DNA of 64,000 nucleotides from positions 124,001-188,000 of the forward strand of contig NZ_SPQO01000001.1 of NCBI RefSeq assembly GCF_004570325.1, in the 5' to 3' direction. This DNA comes from Mycobacterium sp. PS03-16 (GTDB lineage: Bacteria; Actinomycetota; Actinomycetes; Mycobacteriales; Mycobacteriaceae). This document shows, in pieces, positions 9,206-17,254 of the stretch (within the stretch, counting starts at the first letter, position 1; the number at the start of each line of letters is the position of its first letter). Position numbers and translations under genes: made by a program. Below the pieces are notes generated by a model. The model made no database searches. It saw only the letters and a program-made list of their open reading frames with translations, and was not told the DNA's origin.

Positions 9206-9541
9206 TCATGAGCAGGAATCGGGGTTTTCCCTACGTTGGGCGCCCCGGTGCAGGATGCGGGTGCCGACCTTGGCGCTCAGCCGCTCGGGCACCAGCCCCG
9301 CGATTCCGCAGGTGTGCAGCACGATGTCGGAATCACAGCCGTCGAACACCCCGTAGAGCACCTCGTCGGCGGGCACCGCGACGGTGAGCACCAGCTCGAC
9401 GTTCTTCCCGTCGGTGCGCATCTGCGCGGCCGCCGCCTCGATCCGCGCGACGTAGGCGTCGATCAGCTCTTCGGTGAGGTCCGGCAGGTACCACTCGGCC
9501 AGACAACACGACGGCTGAGCGTCGACAGTGAGCATGTTCAC
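9206..9541 (-). CDS. Small conserved-type protein of unknown function
   Basis: A 111-residue cytoplasmic protein starting at GTG 9541 or ATG 9535 (the GTG has CGGGGAC upstream). It begins MLTVDAQPSCCLAEWYLPDL, contains a helix rich in Ala and Glu and a beta-type segment with VLYGVFDGCDSDIVLH, and ends in a basic tail. It is 40 bp downstream of the second LuxR-type regulator on the same strand and may be co-transcribed with it. The WYLPDLTEE N-terminus hints at a small alpha/beta fold like DUF4242, but I cannot confirm it. Confidence 0.6.
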   Translation of the reverse strand: MNMLTVDAQPSCCLAEWYLPDLTEELIDAYVARIEAAAAQMRTDGKNVELVLTVAVPADEVLYGVFDGCDSDIVLHTCGIAGLVPERLSAKVGTRILHRGAQRRENPDSCS

Positions 9542-9581
9542 ACGCTAAGTCCCCGGCGCCGAAGACGAATTGGGGAATCCC

Positions 9582-12347
9582 CTACTCTTTATCGGCTTCG
9601 AGCTCCTCGAGCCGGCGCGCCAGCGCCACGCGGCCCCGCACCGCGAGTTTGCGGTACACCCGACCCAGGTTGGCCTCGACGGTCTTGATGCTGATGAACA
9701 GGGTGGCCGCGATGTCGCGGTTGCTCATGCCGGATGCGGCCAGTTCGGCGACGCGCTGCTCGGACGGCGTCAGGCCCTGATCGCGCGACGGCCGCACGTT
9801 GACCCGGGCGAGTTCGTCGCGGGCGCGCTGCGCCCACAGCGGAGTCCCGATGTCGGTGAAGGCCTGCAACGCCTCGCCCAACGTCGCCGACGCGGCCTCC
9901 TTGCGCCGTTGCCGTCGCTGCAGCTGCCCCAGCAGCAAGGCGGTGCGGGCCTTCTCGAACGGCATGGGCAGCCGCTCATGCTGGGCCATCGCCTCGGTGA
10001 CGGCCGCGACGGCCTCGTCGACCTCCCCGCGGGCGGCCAGCACGATGCCCTGACATCGGCCGGCCACGGCCAGCATCCACGCCCGGTCCATCTGGCGACC
10101 GGTGACCGCGAGTTCGTCGATCAGCGCCTCGGCCTCGGCGCCCCGGCCGACCGCCACCAGTGCTTCCACGGCATCGGGGACGAACCAGGCGCTGTAGAGC
10201 TCGCGGCCGGGGGTCACCCGGTAGTCCGCGAGCAGCGGCTCGAGTGTGGTCAGCGCCTGTGGGTAGTTGCCACGCGAGACCTCGAGGAACGACAGCACGC
10301 CCAGCGGCCACCACGTCATGCGCGTCGTCCCGCACCGGCGGGCCAGTTCGAGCGACGCTTCGGCGTCGCTGCGCGCGGCGTCGACCTGCCCGGAGTAGGC
10401 ACGCACGGTGGCGCGCACGCCCAGGGCGACGCACAGGGAGTGGTTGCCGCCGGTCTGTTCGGCGCGTTCGACGGCGTCCTCGGCGAAGGCGGTGGCCTCG
10501 TTGAGCCGGCCACGCCACACTTCGACCAGGGCGCCGAGATCGGCGAGCGCCAGCAGGTCGCGGTCAGCGCCGCGGTCGAGGCTGTGCTGCCGAAGCTCCT
10601 GCATGGTCTCGTACGCCTCGTCGAGCCGCCCGATCCAGGCGTCGATCAGGCCTTGAACCGCACGCGCCCGAAATGCCAGCGGGACTTCCTCTTTCGGATC
10701 CTCGTACTCCAGCGCACGCTGCAGACCCTCGTCGTCGACGCCCCGGCCGTACAGGCAGCGGCTGACCACCCGGACGGTCAGCGCCTGGCCGATCAACCGT
10801 CGGTCGCCGGTCTCTTCGGCGATGGCGACCGCGCGGTCGATGTCGTCCAGCGATTGATCGTGTTCCCCGCAGTTGCCGCGCGCGATCGCCAGCGAGAGCA
10901 GGCAGTGCACCTGCAACGCCGGATCGCTGTCGCTGTCGGCCAGCGCCTCGGTGAGCAGTTCGATCCCGGGTGCGAAGCTGTCGTTGTCGATCACCAGGCC
11001 GGCGAGCTGCAGGGCCGCCATCGCCCGCAGCGGACCGCGCGGCATTCGGGGCAGAGTGGCGGTCAACAGGTCCCGGGCGCGGCCGCTCTCGCCTGCGGTG
11101 TAGTAGTGCGCGGCCGCCTGGAGCCGGCGCAGGTCGGTATCGCCGCCGAGGCGCATCGCAAACTCCAGCAGTTCGGCGGCGGCCGCCGGCGCACCGCGCC
11201 GCCGGGCGGCGTCGGCGGCCGCGTCGAGGGCGGCCAGGGTGTCGTCGTCCTGGCTGGTGGCGGCCAGCGCGAGGTGGCGGGCCTTGAGTTCGGGCTGGGC
11301 GATGACGCCGGCCAGCCGGCGGTGCATGTGTCGGCGCCGTGCGGGCCCGGCCTCGAAGTACACGCCGCGGGCCAGCAGGGGATGGGCGAAACGGACTCGG
11401 GGCCCGTCGATCTCGACGATGCCCTGGGCTTCGGCGGACTCCAGTAGGTCGATCACCTCGTGAGGGGGTCGCTGGGTGGCGCTGGCCAGCAGTTCGACGG
11501 TAGGGGCGGCGACGCAGGCGGCGGCGAGCAGCACGTCGCGGGCCACTTCGTCGATGTCCTGGATGCGCCGGCGGACCACCTCGGTGAGCGTGGCGGGTAG
11601 TACCGGTTCGCCGGCGGCGGTCTGCTCGGACATGGCGCGCGCGAGTTCCAGTGCGTAGAGCGGGTTTCCGCCGGACGTCTCGGCGATGCGGATCAGCGTG
11701 GGCCGCGGGAAGGAGCGGCCCAGGCGTTCGGAGAGCATCGCGTGCAGGCCGCCGAGGCTCAGCGGCGCGACGCGGTGGCGCCGCATCCGGTCCGGTTCCA
11801 CCAGCTGCAGCCAGCCGGTCTGGTGACCGCCCGGGGGTTCGGTGCGCTCGGTGACCAGCAGGCCGACCGGACAGGTGAGGCGTCTGGCGGCGAAGCCGAG
11901 CACGTCGCGGCTGCACACGTCGAGCCACTGGACGTCGTCGACGGCCAGCACCAACGGACCCTGCCGGCACAGCACCTCGATGGTGTTGTGGACGGCGGCG
12001 GCCGCGACGCGCTGATCGGTCTCGGGCCCGTCGGCGTCGCCGCGCAACAGCAGCCGGTCCAGTGCCAGCCGCTGCACGTCGGGCAGCTGCGCGGTGACTG
12101 AGGGGTCGACGTCGTCGAGAAGGTCGGCGACTGCGGCGTAGGCGAGGGAGGTCTCGGCCTGGCCGGCGCGGGCGGTCAGCACGCGGTAGCCGCGGGTGCG
12201 GGCGTCGTCGACGGCGGTCAGCCACAGCCGGGTCTTGCCGATGCCGGCTTCGCCCTCGATCACCAAGCCGGTGGGGCCCTGCGCGGTATCGGCGAGGAAC
12301 CGTGCGACAGCCGTGGCGGCGGCTGACGCTTGGCGTGCGACACCCAT
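9582..12347 (-). CDS. Large LuxR-type ATPase regulator (LAL), copy 2
   Basis: A 921-residue regulator from ATG 12347 (MGVARQASAAATAV), exactly the same length as its paralogue at 2569-5334 when both start at the equivalent Met. Walker A is GEAGIGKTR, the B-type motif LAVDDVQWLD, and the C-terminal helix-turn-helix is LTPSEQRVAELAASG followed by SIKTVEANLGRVY. The long middle region is TPR-like and shares segments such as GNPLYALELARA and FLEVS with copy 1. It should be an ATP-dependent transcription activator in the cytoplasm. No inducer is evident. Downstream it is followed by a small gene and the hairpin terminator at 9066-9097. Confidence 0.85.
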   Translation of the reverse strand: MGVARQASAAATAVARFLADTAQGPTGLVIEGEAGIGKTRLWLTAVDDARTRGYRVLTARAGQAETSLAYAAVADLLDDVDPSVTAQLPDVQRLALDRLLLRGDADGPETDQRVAAAAVHNTIEVLCRQGPLVLAVDDVQWLDVCSRDVLGFAARRLTCPVGLLVTERTEPPGGHQTGWLQLVEPDRMRRHRVAPLSLGGLHAMLSERLGRSFPRPTLIRIAETSGGNPLYALELARAMSEQTAAGEPVLPATLTEVVRRRIQDIDEVARDVLLAAACVAAPTVELLASATQRPPHEVIDLLESAEAQGIVEIDGPRVRFAHPLLARGVYFEAGPARRRHMHRRLAGVIAQPELKARHLALAATSQDDDTLAALDAAADAARRRGAPAAAAELLEFAMRLGGDTDLRRLQAAAHYYTAGESGRARDLLTATLPRMPRGPLRAMAALQLAGLVIDNDSFAPGIELLTEALADSDSDPALQVHCLLSLAIARGNCGEHDQSLDDIDRAVAIAEETGDRRLIGQALTVRVVSRCLYGRGVDDEGLQRALEYEDPKEEVPLAFRARAVQGLIDAWIGRLDEAYETMQELRQHSLDRGADRDLLALADLGALVEVWRGRLNEATAFAEDAVERAEQTGGNHSLCVALGVRATVRAYSGQVDAARSDAEASLELARRCGTTRMTWWPLGVLSFLEVSRGNYPQALTTLEPLLADYRVTPGRELYSAWFVPDAVEALVAVGRGAEAEALIDELAVTGRQMDRAWMLAVAGRCQGIVLAARGEVDEAVAAVTEAMAQHERLPMPFEKARTALLLGQLQRRQRRKEAASATLGEALQAFTDIGTPLWAQRARDELARVNVRPSRDQGLTPSEQRVAELAASGMSNRDIAATLFISIKTVEANLGRVYRKLAVRGRVALARRLEELEADKE

Positions 12348-12560
12348 CAGGTCATGATCGCAGACCAGCAAAGGTCCCGCGAAACCGACTAGAGGTATTA
12401 ATTGTGACGTCACAGGTGCTCAAACCCCGCAACAGTGGCGTGGTCTTTGCATAATCAACATTGCCTGCCGCAAATATGCCCTCGCGTCAGCGGCTTTGTC
12501 CGGGCGGCACCACGGCCACCGGTGAGAGCCACGCCACAAGCGGGGCGTGCTCACGTTCCC

Positions 12561-12620
12561 GCCGAGACTACGGTTGCTGATCGTTTCGGCGCGAAATCCG
12601 TCAACAACCGTAGTCTCGGC
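12561..12620. repeat. Perfect 16-bp inverted repeat forming a 60-bp palindromic element
   Basis: GCCGAGACTACGGTTG at 12561-12576 is exactly complementary to 12605-12620. Inside it a smaller pair, TTTCG and CGAAA, flanks GCG, so the whole element could fold into a long two-part hairpin. It lies in the roughly 300-bp non-coding stretch 12414-12720 between the divergent LuxR and PhoD genes. It could be a dispersed palindromic repeat, a bidirectional hairpin or a regulator site. No T-run follows either side, so a classical terminator is unlikely. The rest of this intergenic stretch shows nothing else I can support. Confidence 0.7.
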
Positions 12621-12720
12621 GCCCGCCACCAGTCCGCCTAAGCCCGAGTCGTCATCGAGGTGACAGCCGGCGTACACCCGGCGTACCCGGTCCGGCAGAT
12701 CGGGTTTCCGACACTCGGCC

Positions 12721-14262
12721 GTGTCTCTGCCCCGTCGGGATCTGCTCAAGGGCGCGCTCGCGCTCACCGCCCTGCCCCTGGCCGGCTCCGCGCTCGGCCG
12801 GACCGCTTCGGCCGCCACGCCGGATCCGTTCACGCTCGGCGTCGCCTCCGGTGACCCCGCGCCGGACGGGATGGTGCTGTGGACGCGGCTGGCCCGGAAC
12901 CCGTTGGCCGACGACGGTTTCGGCGGGATGCCCGCCCGGCCCGTCGACGTGGAGTGGGAGATCGCGGCCGACGACCGCTTCACCCGCGTCGAACAGCGCG
13001 GCGTCGTGACCGCCGTGCCCGGGTCCGCGCACAGCGTGCATGTGGAACCGGTCGGGTTGCGGCCCGGCGCCGAGTACTTCTACCGGTTCCGCGCCGTCGG
13101 GCACGTCTCGCCGGCCGGCCGGACCAGGACGGCCCCCGCGCCGGGGTCGCTCGCGCCGCTGACGCTGTGCGCGGCGTCGTGCTCGCACTACGAGCAGGGG
13201 TGGTTCACCGCCTACCGGCGCCTCGCCGAAGACCAGCCGGATCTCGTTGTGCACCTGAGTGATTACCAGTATGAGTACGAGGGCGGCCGCGGCGGGCGCA
13301 ACCGGGTGCGCGACCACGTCGGGCCGGAGACCGTCACGCTGGCGAACTACCGGCAGCGCTACGCGCAGTACCACGCCGACCCCGACCTGCAGGCCGCCCA
13401 TGCGATCGCGCCGTGGCTGACGGTCTACGACGACCACGAGCTGGCCAACAACTGGGCCGACGACATACCGGAGAAGGCCGACTCCGCATTCCCGGCCCGG
13501 CGGGTCGCCGCGCTGCAGGCCTACTACGAGAACATGCCGCTGCGCCGGTCGGCGCTGCCCCGCGGACTCGACATGCAGCTCTACCGCCGGGTGCCGTGGG
13601 GTGCGATGGCGACGTTCCACATGCTCGACACCCGGCAGTACCGCAGCGACCAGGCCTGCGGGGACGACTTCGGCTCCGACTGCGCCGAGCGGTGGAATCC
13701 GTTGCGTACGTTGACCGGTCCGGCGCAGGAGGCATGGCTGATCGACGGGTTCCGGCAGTCGTCGGCGCGCTGGGACGTGCTCGGCCAGCAGGTGTTGTTC
13801 TCCCAGATCGACTTCGCCGCCGGCGCGCCGTTGGGCATCAACCCCGATGCGTGGGACGGCTACGTCGCCAACCGCGACCGGGTGGTCGCGGGGCTGGCCA
13901 CCTCATCGGTGCGCAACGCGGTGGTCCTCACCGGTGACGTGCACGCCCACTGGGCGGCCGAGGTGCACCGGCGGGCGGGCGATCCGACATCGCCGGTGGT
14001 GGCGACCGAATTGGTGACGACGTCGATCAGTTCGGGCGGCGACGGCTCGGACACCCGCCCCGATATCGACGCGGTGCTGCCCGAGAACCCGCACGTGCGG
14101 TACTTCAGCAACCGGCGCGGCTATGTGCGGGCCCGGCTGTCGGCCGACGAGATGCGGGCCGACTTCCGGGTGCTGCCGTACGTCTCGCGTCCGGGCGCCG
14201 AGGCCGGCACCGGGGCGTCGTTCGTGGTGCCCGACCGCAACGCCGCTCTGGTGGCGCTGTAG
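12721..14262 (+). CDS. Tat-exported PhoD-type alkaline phosphatase/phosphodiesterase
   Basis: A 513-residue protein starting at GTG 12721. The twin-arginine signal PRRDLLKGALALTALPLAG with ALGRTASA points to folded export by the Tat pathway. Residues about 35-135 form a PhoD-type N-terminal domain (FTLGVASGDPAPDGMVLWTR is the family's typical opening). The metallophosphatase domain follows with HLSDYQYEYE, VYDDHELANNWADD and VVLTGDVHAHWAAEV, which supply metal-binding Asp, His and Asn residues. PhoD enzymes hydrolyse phosphodiesters or monoesters outside the membrane, usually with Ca2+ and Fe3+. The stop is one base from the stop of the convergent MarR gene. No clear phosphate-response box was seen upstream. 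Confidence 0.9.
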   Translation: MSLPRRDLLKGALALTALPLAGSALGRTASAATPDPFTLGVASGDPAPDGMVLWTRLARNPLADDGFGGMPARPVDVEWEIAADDRFTRVEQRGVVTAVPGSAHSVHVEPVGLRPGAEYFYRFRAVGHVSPAGRTRTAPAPGSLAPLTLCAASCSHYEQGWFTAYRRLAEDQPDLVVHLSDYQYEYEGGRGGRNRVRDHVGPETVTLANYRQRYAQYHADPDLQAAHAIAPWLTVYDDHELANNWADDIPEKADSAFPARRVAALQAYYENMPLRRSALPRGLDMQLYRRVPWGAMATFHMLDTRQYRSDQACGDDFGSDCAERWNPLRTLTGPAQEAWLIDGFRQSSARWDVLGQQVLFSQIDFAAGAPLGINPDAWDGYVANRDRVVAGLATSSVRNAVVLTGDVHAHWAAEVHRRAGDPTSPVVATELVTTSISSGGDGSDTRPDIDAVLPENPHVRYFSNRRGYVRARLSADEMRADFRVLPYVSRPGAEAGTGASFVVPDRNAALVAL

Positions 14263-14263
14263 G

Positions 14264-14755
14264 TCAGAACCCGTCGGGGTTCGGCGCGAGTGCGGCGTTG
14301 ATACGCCGGCAGTTCTCTGCCAGCGCCGCGATCTGTGGCCGGGTCAGCGGGGCCAGGTAGTTCGCCCGCACAGCCTGCCCGTACGTGGCCAACGCCTTGT
14401 CGAGCAGCGAGCGCCCGTCCTCGGTGATCGCGGCCAGCACGTAGCGGCCGTCGTGATCACTGGAGACCCGCCGGGCCAGCCCCCGCGCCTCGAGCCGGTC
14501 GACGCGACGGCTGACGCGGCTCGGCGTCGACACCAGGGTTCCGGCGAGCGTGCCCATGCGCACCGATCCGGTCGGCGACTTGGCGAGCTCGTGCAGTAGG
14601 CGGACGTCCTCGAGGGTCAGCCGATACGCCTCGTTGAGGTCGTGGTTCAGCCGGGCCTGTAGGCGCAGCGCGGCGTCGAGATAGTTCTGCCAGGACCGGA
14701 GTTCGCCGATGTCGAGGCCCGGCATGTCGCTCGGGGTACGCCCAGTCGCTGTCAC
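14264..14755 (-). CDS. MarR-family transcription regulator
   Basis: A 163-residue winged-helix protein from GTG 14755 (VTATGRTPSDMPG); the ATG at 14725 is an alternative and the open frame to 14887 is probably not used. The helix-turn-helix region reads MGTLAGTLVSTPSRVSRRVD, followed by LEARGLARRVSSDHDGRYV, the typical MarR wing with the Asp-Arg pair replaced by DHDGR. It would bind DNA as a dimer and respond to small aromatic ligands. It is divergent from the kinase gene at 15095 and convergent with the phosphatase, so neither neighbour is an obvious operon partner. Confidence 0.82.
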   Translation of the reverse strand: MTATGRTPSDMPGLDIGELRSWQNYLDAALRLQARLNHDLNEAYRLTLEDVRLLHELAKSPTGSVRMGTLAGTLVSTPSRVSRRVDRLEARGLARRVSSDHDGRYVLAAITEDGRSLLDKALATYGQAVRANYLAPLTRPQIAALAENCRRINAALAPNPDGF

Positions 14756-15094
14756 TTGGTATGTACCCCCGATGCCGGCGCGGTGCGGTGCTGAACCCTC
14801 CGCGCGGTGACCAACGCCGACCTTTCGGTCCGCTACCTGCTGCAACACCGCAAATCCCCCTGTCAGCACCGGTCGGACGACAGCCAACCGTTCCCCTCGA
14901 CTGGTTTGTTGCCGTCAGTGTCTTTCGCGGGTGTGCGCCGAGGAATCGGGGGTTTCCCTACCGTTAGTTGCTTTGCCATACCCGGGGTGTGTTTGCCGGT
15001 TGGCGGGTCTGTCCGCCCGACCGGCGACATCGCAGGAGAACGTGCGGTAGCTTCTCCTCGACACACCGATTGGCCGCTGCCGAGGAGTAAGACG
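14756..15094. other. Divergent intergenic region between MarR gene and receptor kinase
   Basis: About 340 bases holding the promoters of both genes. An open frame in phase with the kinase runs through it from 14807, but it has poor codon usage and no kinase homology, and the kinase has a good ribosome-binding site at 15082-15087. No RNA, repeat or other gene was found. Confidence 0.5.
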
Positions 15095-16909
15095 GTGGAC
15101 GCGACCCCATTCGGGCACTACCAGCTGCAACAGCTGATCGGCCGAGGCGGGATGGGTGAGGTCTACAGGGCCTACGACACCCACACCGACCGCATCGTCG
15201 CGCTTAAGGTCCTACCACCGCACATGGCGGCCGATAAGACGTTTCAGCGCCGCTTCCGGCGCGAATCGCAGGCCGCGGCAGGGGTGCAGGACCCGCACGT
15301 GGTGCCGATCCACGGCTACGGGGAGATCGACGGCCGGCTCTATCTCGACATGCGGCTCATCGAGGGCCGCAACCTCGGCACCATCCTGCAGGAGGCCGGC
15401 CAGCCGTTGCTGCCGTCATTCGCGGTGAAGGTGGTCGAGCAGGTCGCGACCGCGCTGGACGCCGCGCACGCGGCCGGGCTGATTCACCGCGACGTCAAAC
15501 CGTCGAACATCCTGATCACCGACCGCGACTTCGTGTACCTCATCGACTTCGGCCTGGCCCGCACGGCCGGGGAGCCGGGGATGACGACGGCGGGCAGCAC
15601 GCTGGGCACGCTGGCCTACATGGCGCCGGAGCGGTTCAACGGCGGCACGATCGACCCACGCTCGGACATCTACGCGCTGACGTGTGTGCTCTACGAATGC
15701 CTCACCGGCGCACGGCCCTATCCGGCGGACAGCCTGGAACAACAGATCGCCGGGCACATGGTGCAGCCGGTGCCCAGACCGTCGGCGTCGGATCCCAAAC
15801 TGGCCGCCTTCGACGAGGTGATCGCCAAGGGCATGGCCAAGAAACCCGAGAAGCGCTACCGCAACGCCGCAGAACTGGCCGCCGACGCCCGGCGCGCGGC
15901 CGCGGCGCCGGTGCGGGTGTCGAGCCGCTCCGGTCGGCATTCCGCGCGCCCGGCGCGGATCCCGGTGCGACGGCGGCTGACCCGGCGCGCCGCCGCGGTG
16001 GCCGGTGCGGGCCTGGTGCTGGTCGCGATCTCCGCCTTCGGGGCGTGGCAGTGGAGCGGTGGCCCGGAGCGGACGCGGGCGCCGCGTCAGGTGGTGGTCG
16101 CCGAGGACACCGCGACGCAGACCCCGGCGCCGACGCCCGGCGCCGTGCCGTCGATCGCGGCCACGGTGCCCGCCGACATCCGCGAGTCGGGCCGGCTGAT
16201 CATCGGGGTCAATGTGCCGTACGCGCCCAACGAGTTCCGCGACGCCTACGGCGAGATCGTCGGCTTCGACGTCGACCTGATGACCGCGGTCAGCCGGACG
16301 CTGGGCCTGACGCCGGAGTACCGCGAGACCGCGTTCGAGAGCGTGATCCCGTCGGTGCAGTCGGGCGCGTTCCACGTCGGCATGTCGTCGATCACCGACA
16401 CCCCGGCGCGCGAGGAACTCGTCGACTTCGTGACGTACTTCGAAGCGGGCACGCTGTGGGCGCAGCGCGCGGGGTCGGCGGTGAATCCGGATGATGCGTG
16501 CGGGCTGCGGGTCGGCGTGGCGTTCAGCGTGATCCAGGAGACCGACGAGCTGCCCGCCAAGAGCGACGCCTGCGTGGCGGCTGGCCGCGCGCCCATCGAG
16601 AAGGTCGTCTACACCGAGCAGGATGCGGTCACCGCGGCGCTGGTCGCCGGTGACGTCGACGCCATGTCGGCGGATTCCCCGGTGACGGGTTTCGCGATCA
16701 AGACCTCCGGCGGCGCGCTGGCGCCTGCGGGCGAGGTGTTCGACTCGGCGCCCTACGGCTGGCCGGTGGCCAAGGGGTCGGGGCTGGCCGAATCGCTGCG
16801 CCAGGCGCTCGAGCACGTGATGGCGACCGGTGAATACCGCACCATCGCGACCATCTGGGGCGTCGAGCGCGGGATGATCGACGCGCCGGCCATCAACCGC
16901 GGGGGCTGA
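15095..16909 (+). CDS. Receptor Ser/Thr protein kinase with extracytoplasmic solute-binding domain
   Basis: A 604-residue membrane protein starting at GTG 15095, eight bases after GAGGAG. Residues 1-270 are an intact eukaryotic-like kinase: glycine loop GRGGMGEVY, the lysine in VALKVL, catalytic loop IHRDVKPSNIL, LIDFGLAR and YMAPERF. A basic juxtamembrane stretch is followed by one membrane helix (AAAVAGAGLVLVAISAFGAW, about residues 300-320). Outside, after a Pro/Thr linker, residues about 365-600 look like a family 3 periplasmic amino-acid-binding protein: RLIIGVNVPYAPNEF, GEIVGFDVDLMTAV, GMSSITDTPAREELVDF and VGVAFSV. The design suggests that binding of a small solute, perhaps an amino acid, controls phosphorylation inside the cell. 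Partners are not visible in the neighbourhood. Confidence 0.88.
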   Translation: MDATPFGHYQLQQLIGRGGMGEVYRAYDTHTDRIVALKVLPPHMAADKTFQRRFRRESQAAAGVQDPHVVPIHGYGEIDGRLYLDMRLIEGRNLGTILQEAGQPLLPSFAVKVVEQVATALDAAHAAGLIHRDVKPSNILITDRDFVYLIDFGLARTAGEPGMTTAGSTLGTLAYMAPERFNGGTIDPRSDIYALTCVLYECLTGARPYPADSLEQQIAGHMVQPVPRPSASDPKLAAFDEVIAKGMAKKPEKRYRNAAELAADARRAAAAPVRVSSRSGRHSARPARIPVRRRLTRRAAAVAGAGLVLVAISAFGAWQWSGGPERTRAPRQVVVAEDTATQTPAPTPGAVPSIAATVPADIRESGRLIIGVNVPYAPNEFRDAYGEIVGFDVDLMTAVSRTLGLTPEYRETAFESVIPSVQSGAFHVGMSSITDTPAREELVDFVTYFEAGTLWAQRAGSAVNPDDACGLRVGVAFSVIQETDELPAKSDACVAAGRAPIEKVVYTEQDAVTAALVAGDVDAMSADSPVTGFAIKTSGGALAPAGEVFDSAPYGWPVAKGSGLAESLRQALEHVMATGEYRTIATIWGVERGMIDAPAINRGG

Positions 16910-16966
16910 GCCGCCGCCAAATCGGCGCGTCCGCACCCCCGGACGGTGCCGCAGAATCGAACCATC

Positions 16967-17185
16967 ATGGACTCAGGTTTCGAGGACACGCCCGCGCGTC
17001 ACTCCGGTGACCGGGCGCGGGTGTGCCGCGCCGACGGGCGGCGCAACCTGCGGCGACACCGCTGCCGGCACCGCTTCGAGACCACACTGGCCGCCAGATG
17101 CGGTGCGGCAGCCGAGAACCCGGTCGGCAGCCCGCTCGACGAGGACGGCGAACCGGCCGGCGGGGAACGCGACGACGACGAGTGA
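16967..17185 (+). CDS. Possible small Arg/His/Cys-containing protein
   Basis: A 72-codon frame with ATG 16967, mostly G or C at third positions, ending in an acidic tail (GERDDDE). The middle is very basic with scattered Cys and His (VCRADGRRN, HRCRHRFE, ARCG). There is no strong ribosome-binding site and no family I recognise. It lies in the 345-bp gap between the kinase and the ketoacyl synthase and could equally be non-coding promoter DNA. Confidence 0.3.
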   Translation: MDSGFEDTPARHSGDRARVCRADGRRNLRRHRCRHRFETTLAARCGAAAENPVGSPLDEDGEPAGGERDDDE

Positions 17186-17254
17186 CGCCGCCCGGCCCGG
17201 ATGCGATAATCGGTGCACTCGACAACATCGCTAGCGAATGAGGGATGCGCAGGC

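Noticed and set aside
12420..12983. A 187-residue minus-strand frame upstream of the phosphatase
   Set aside because: It overlaps the phosphatase signal peptide and domain, crosses the palindromic element and has poor codon usage.
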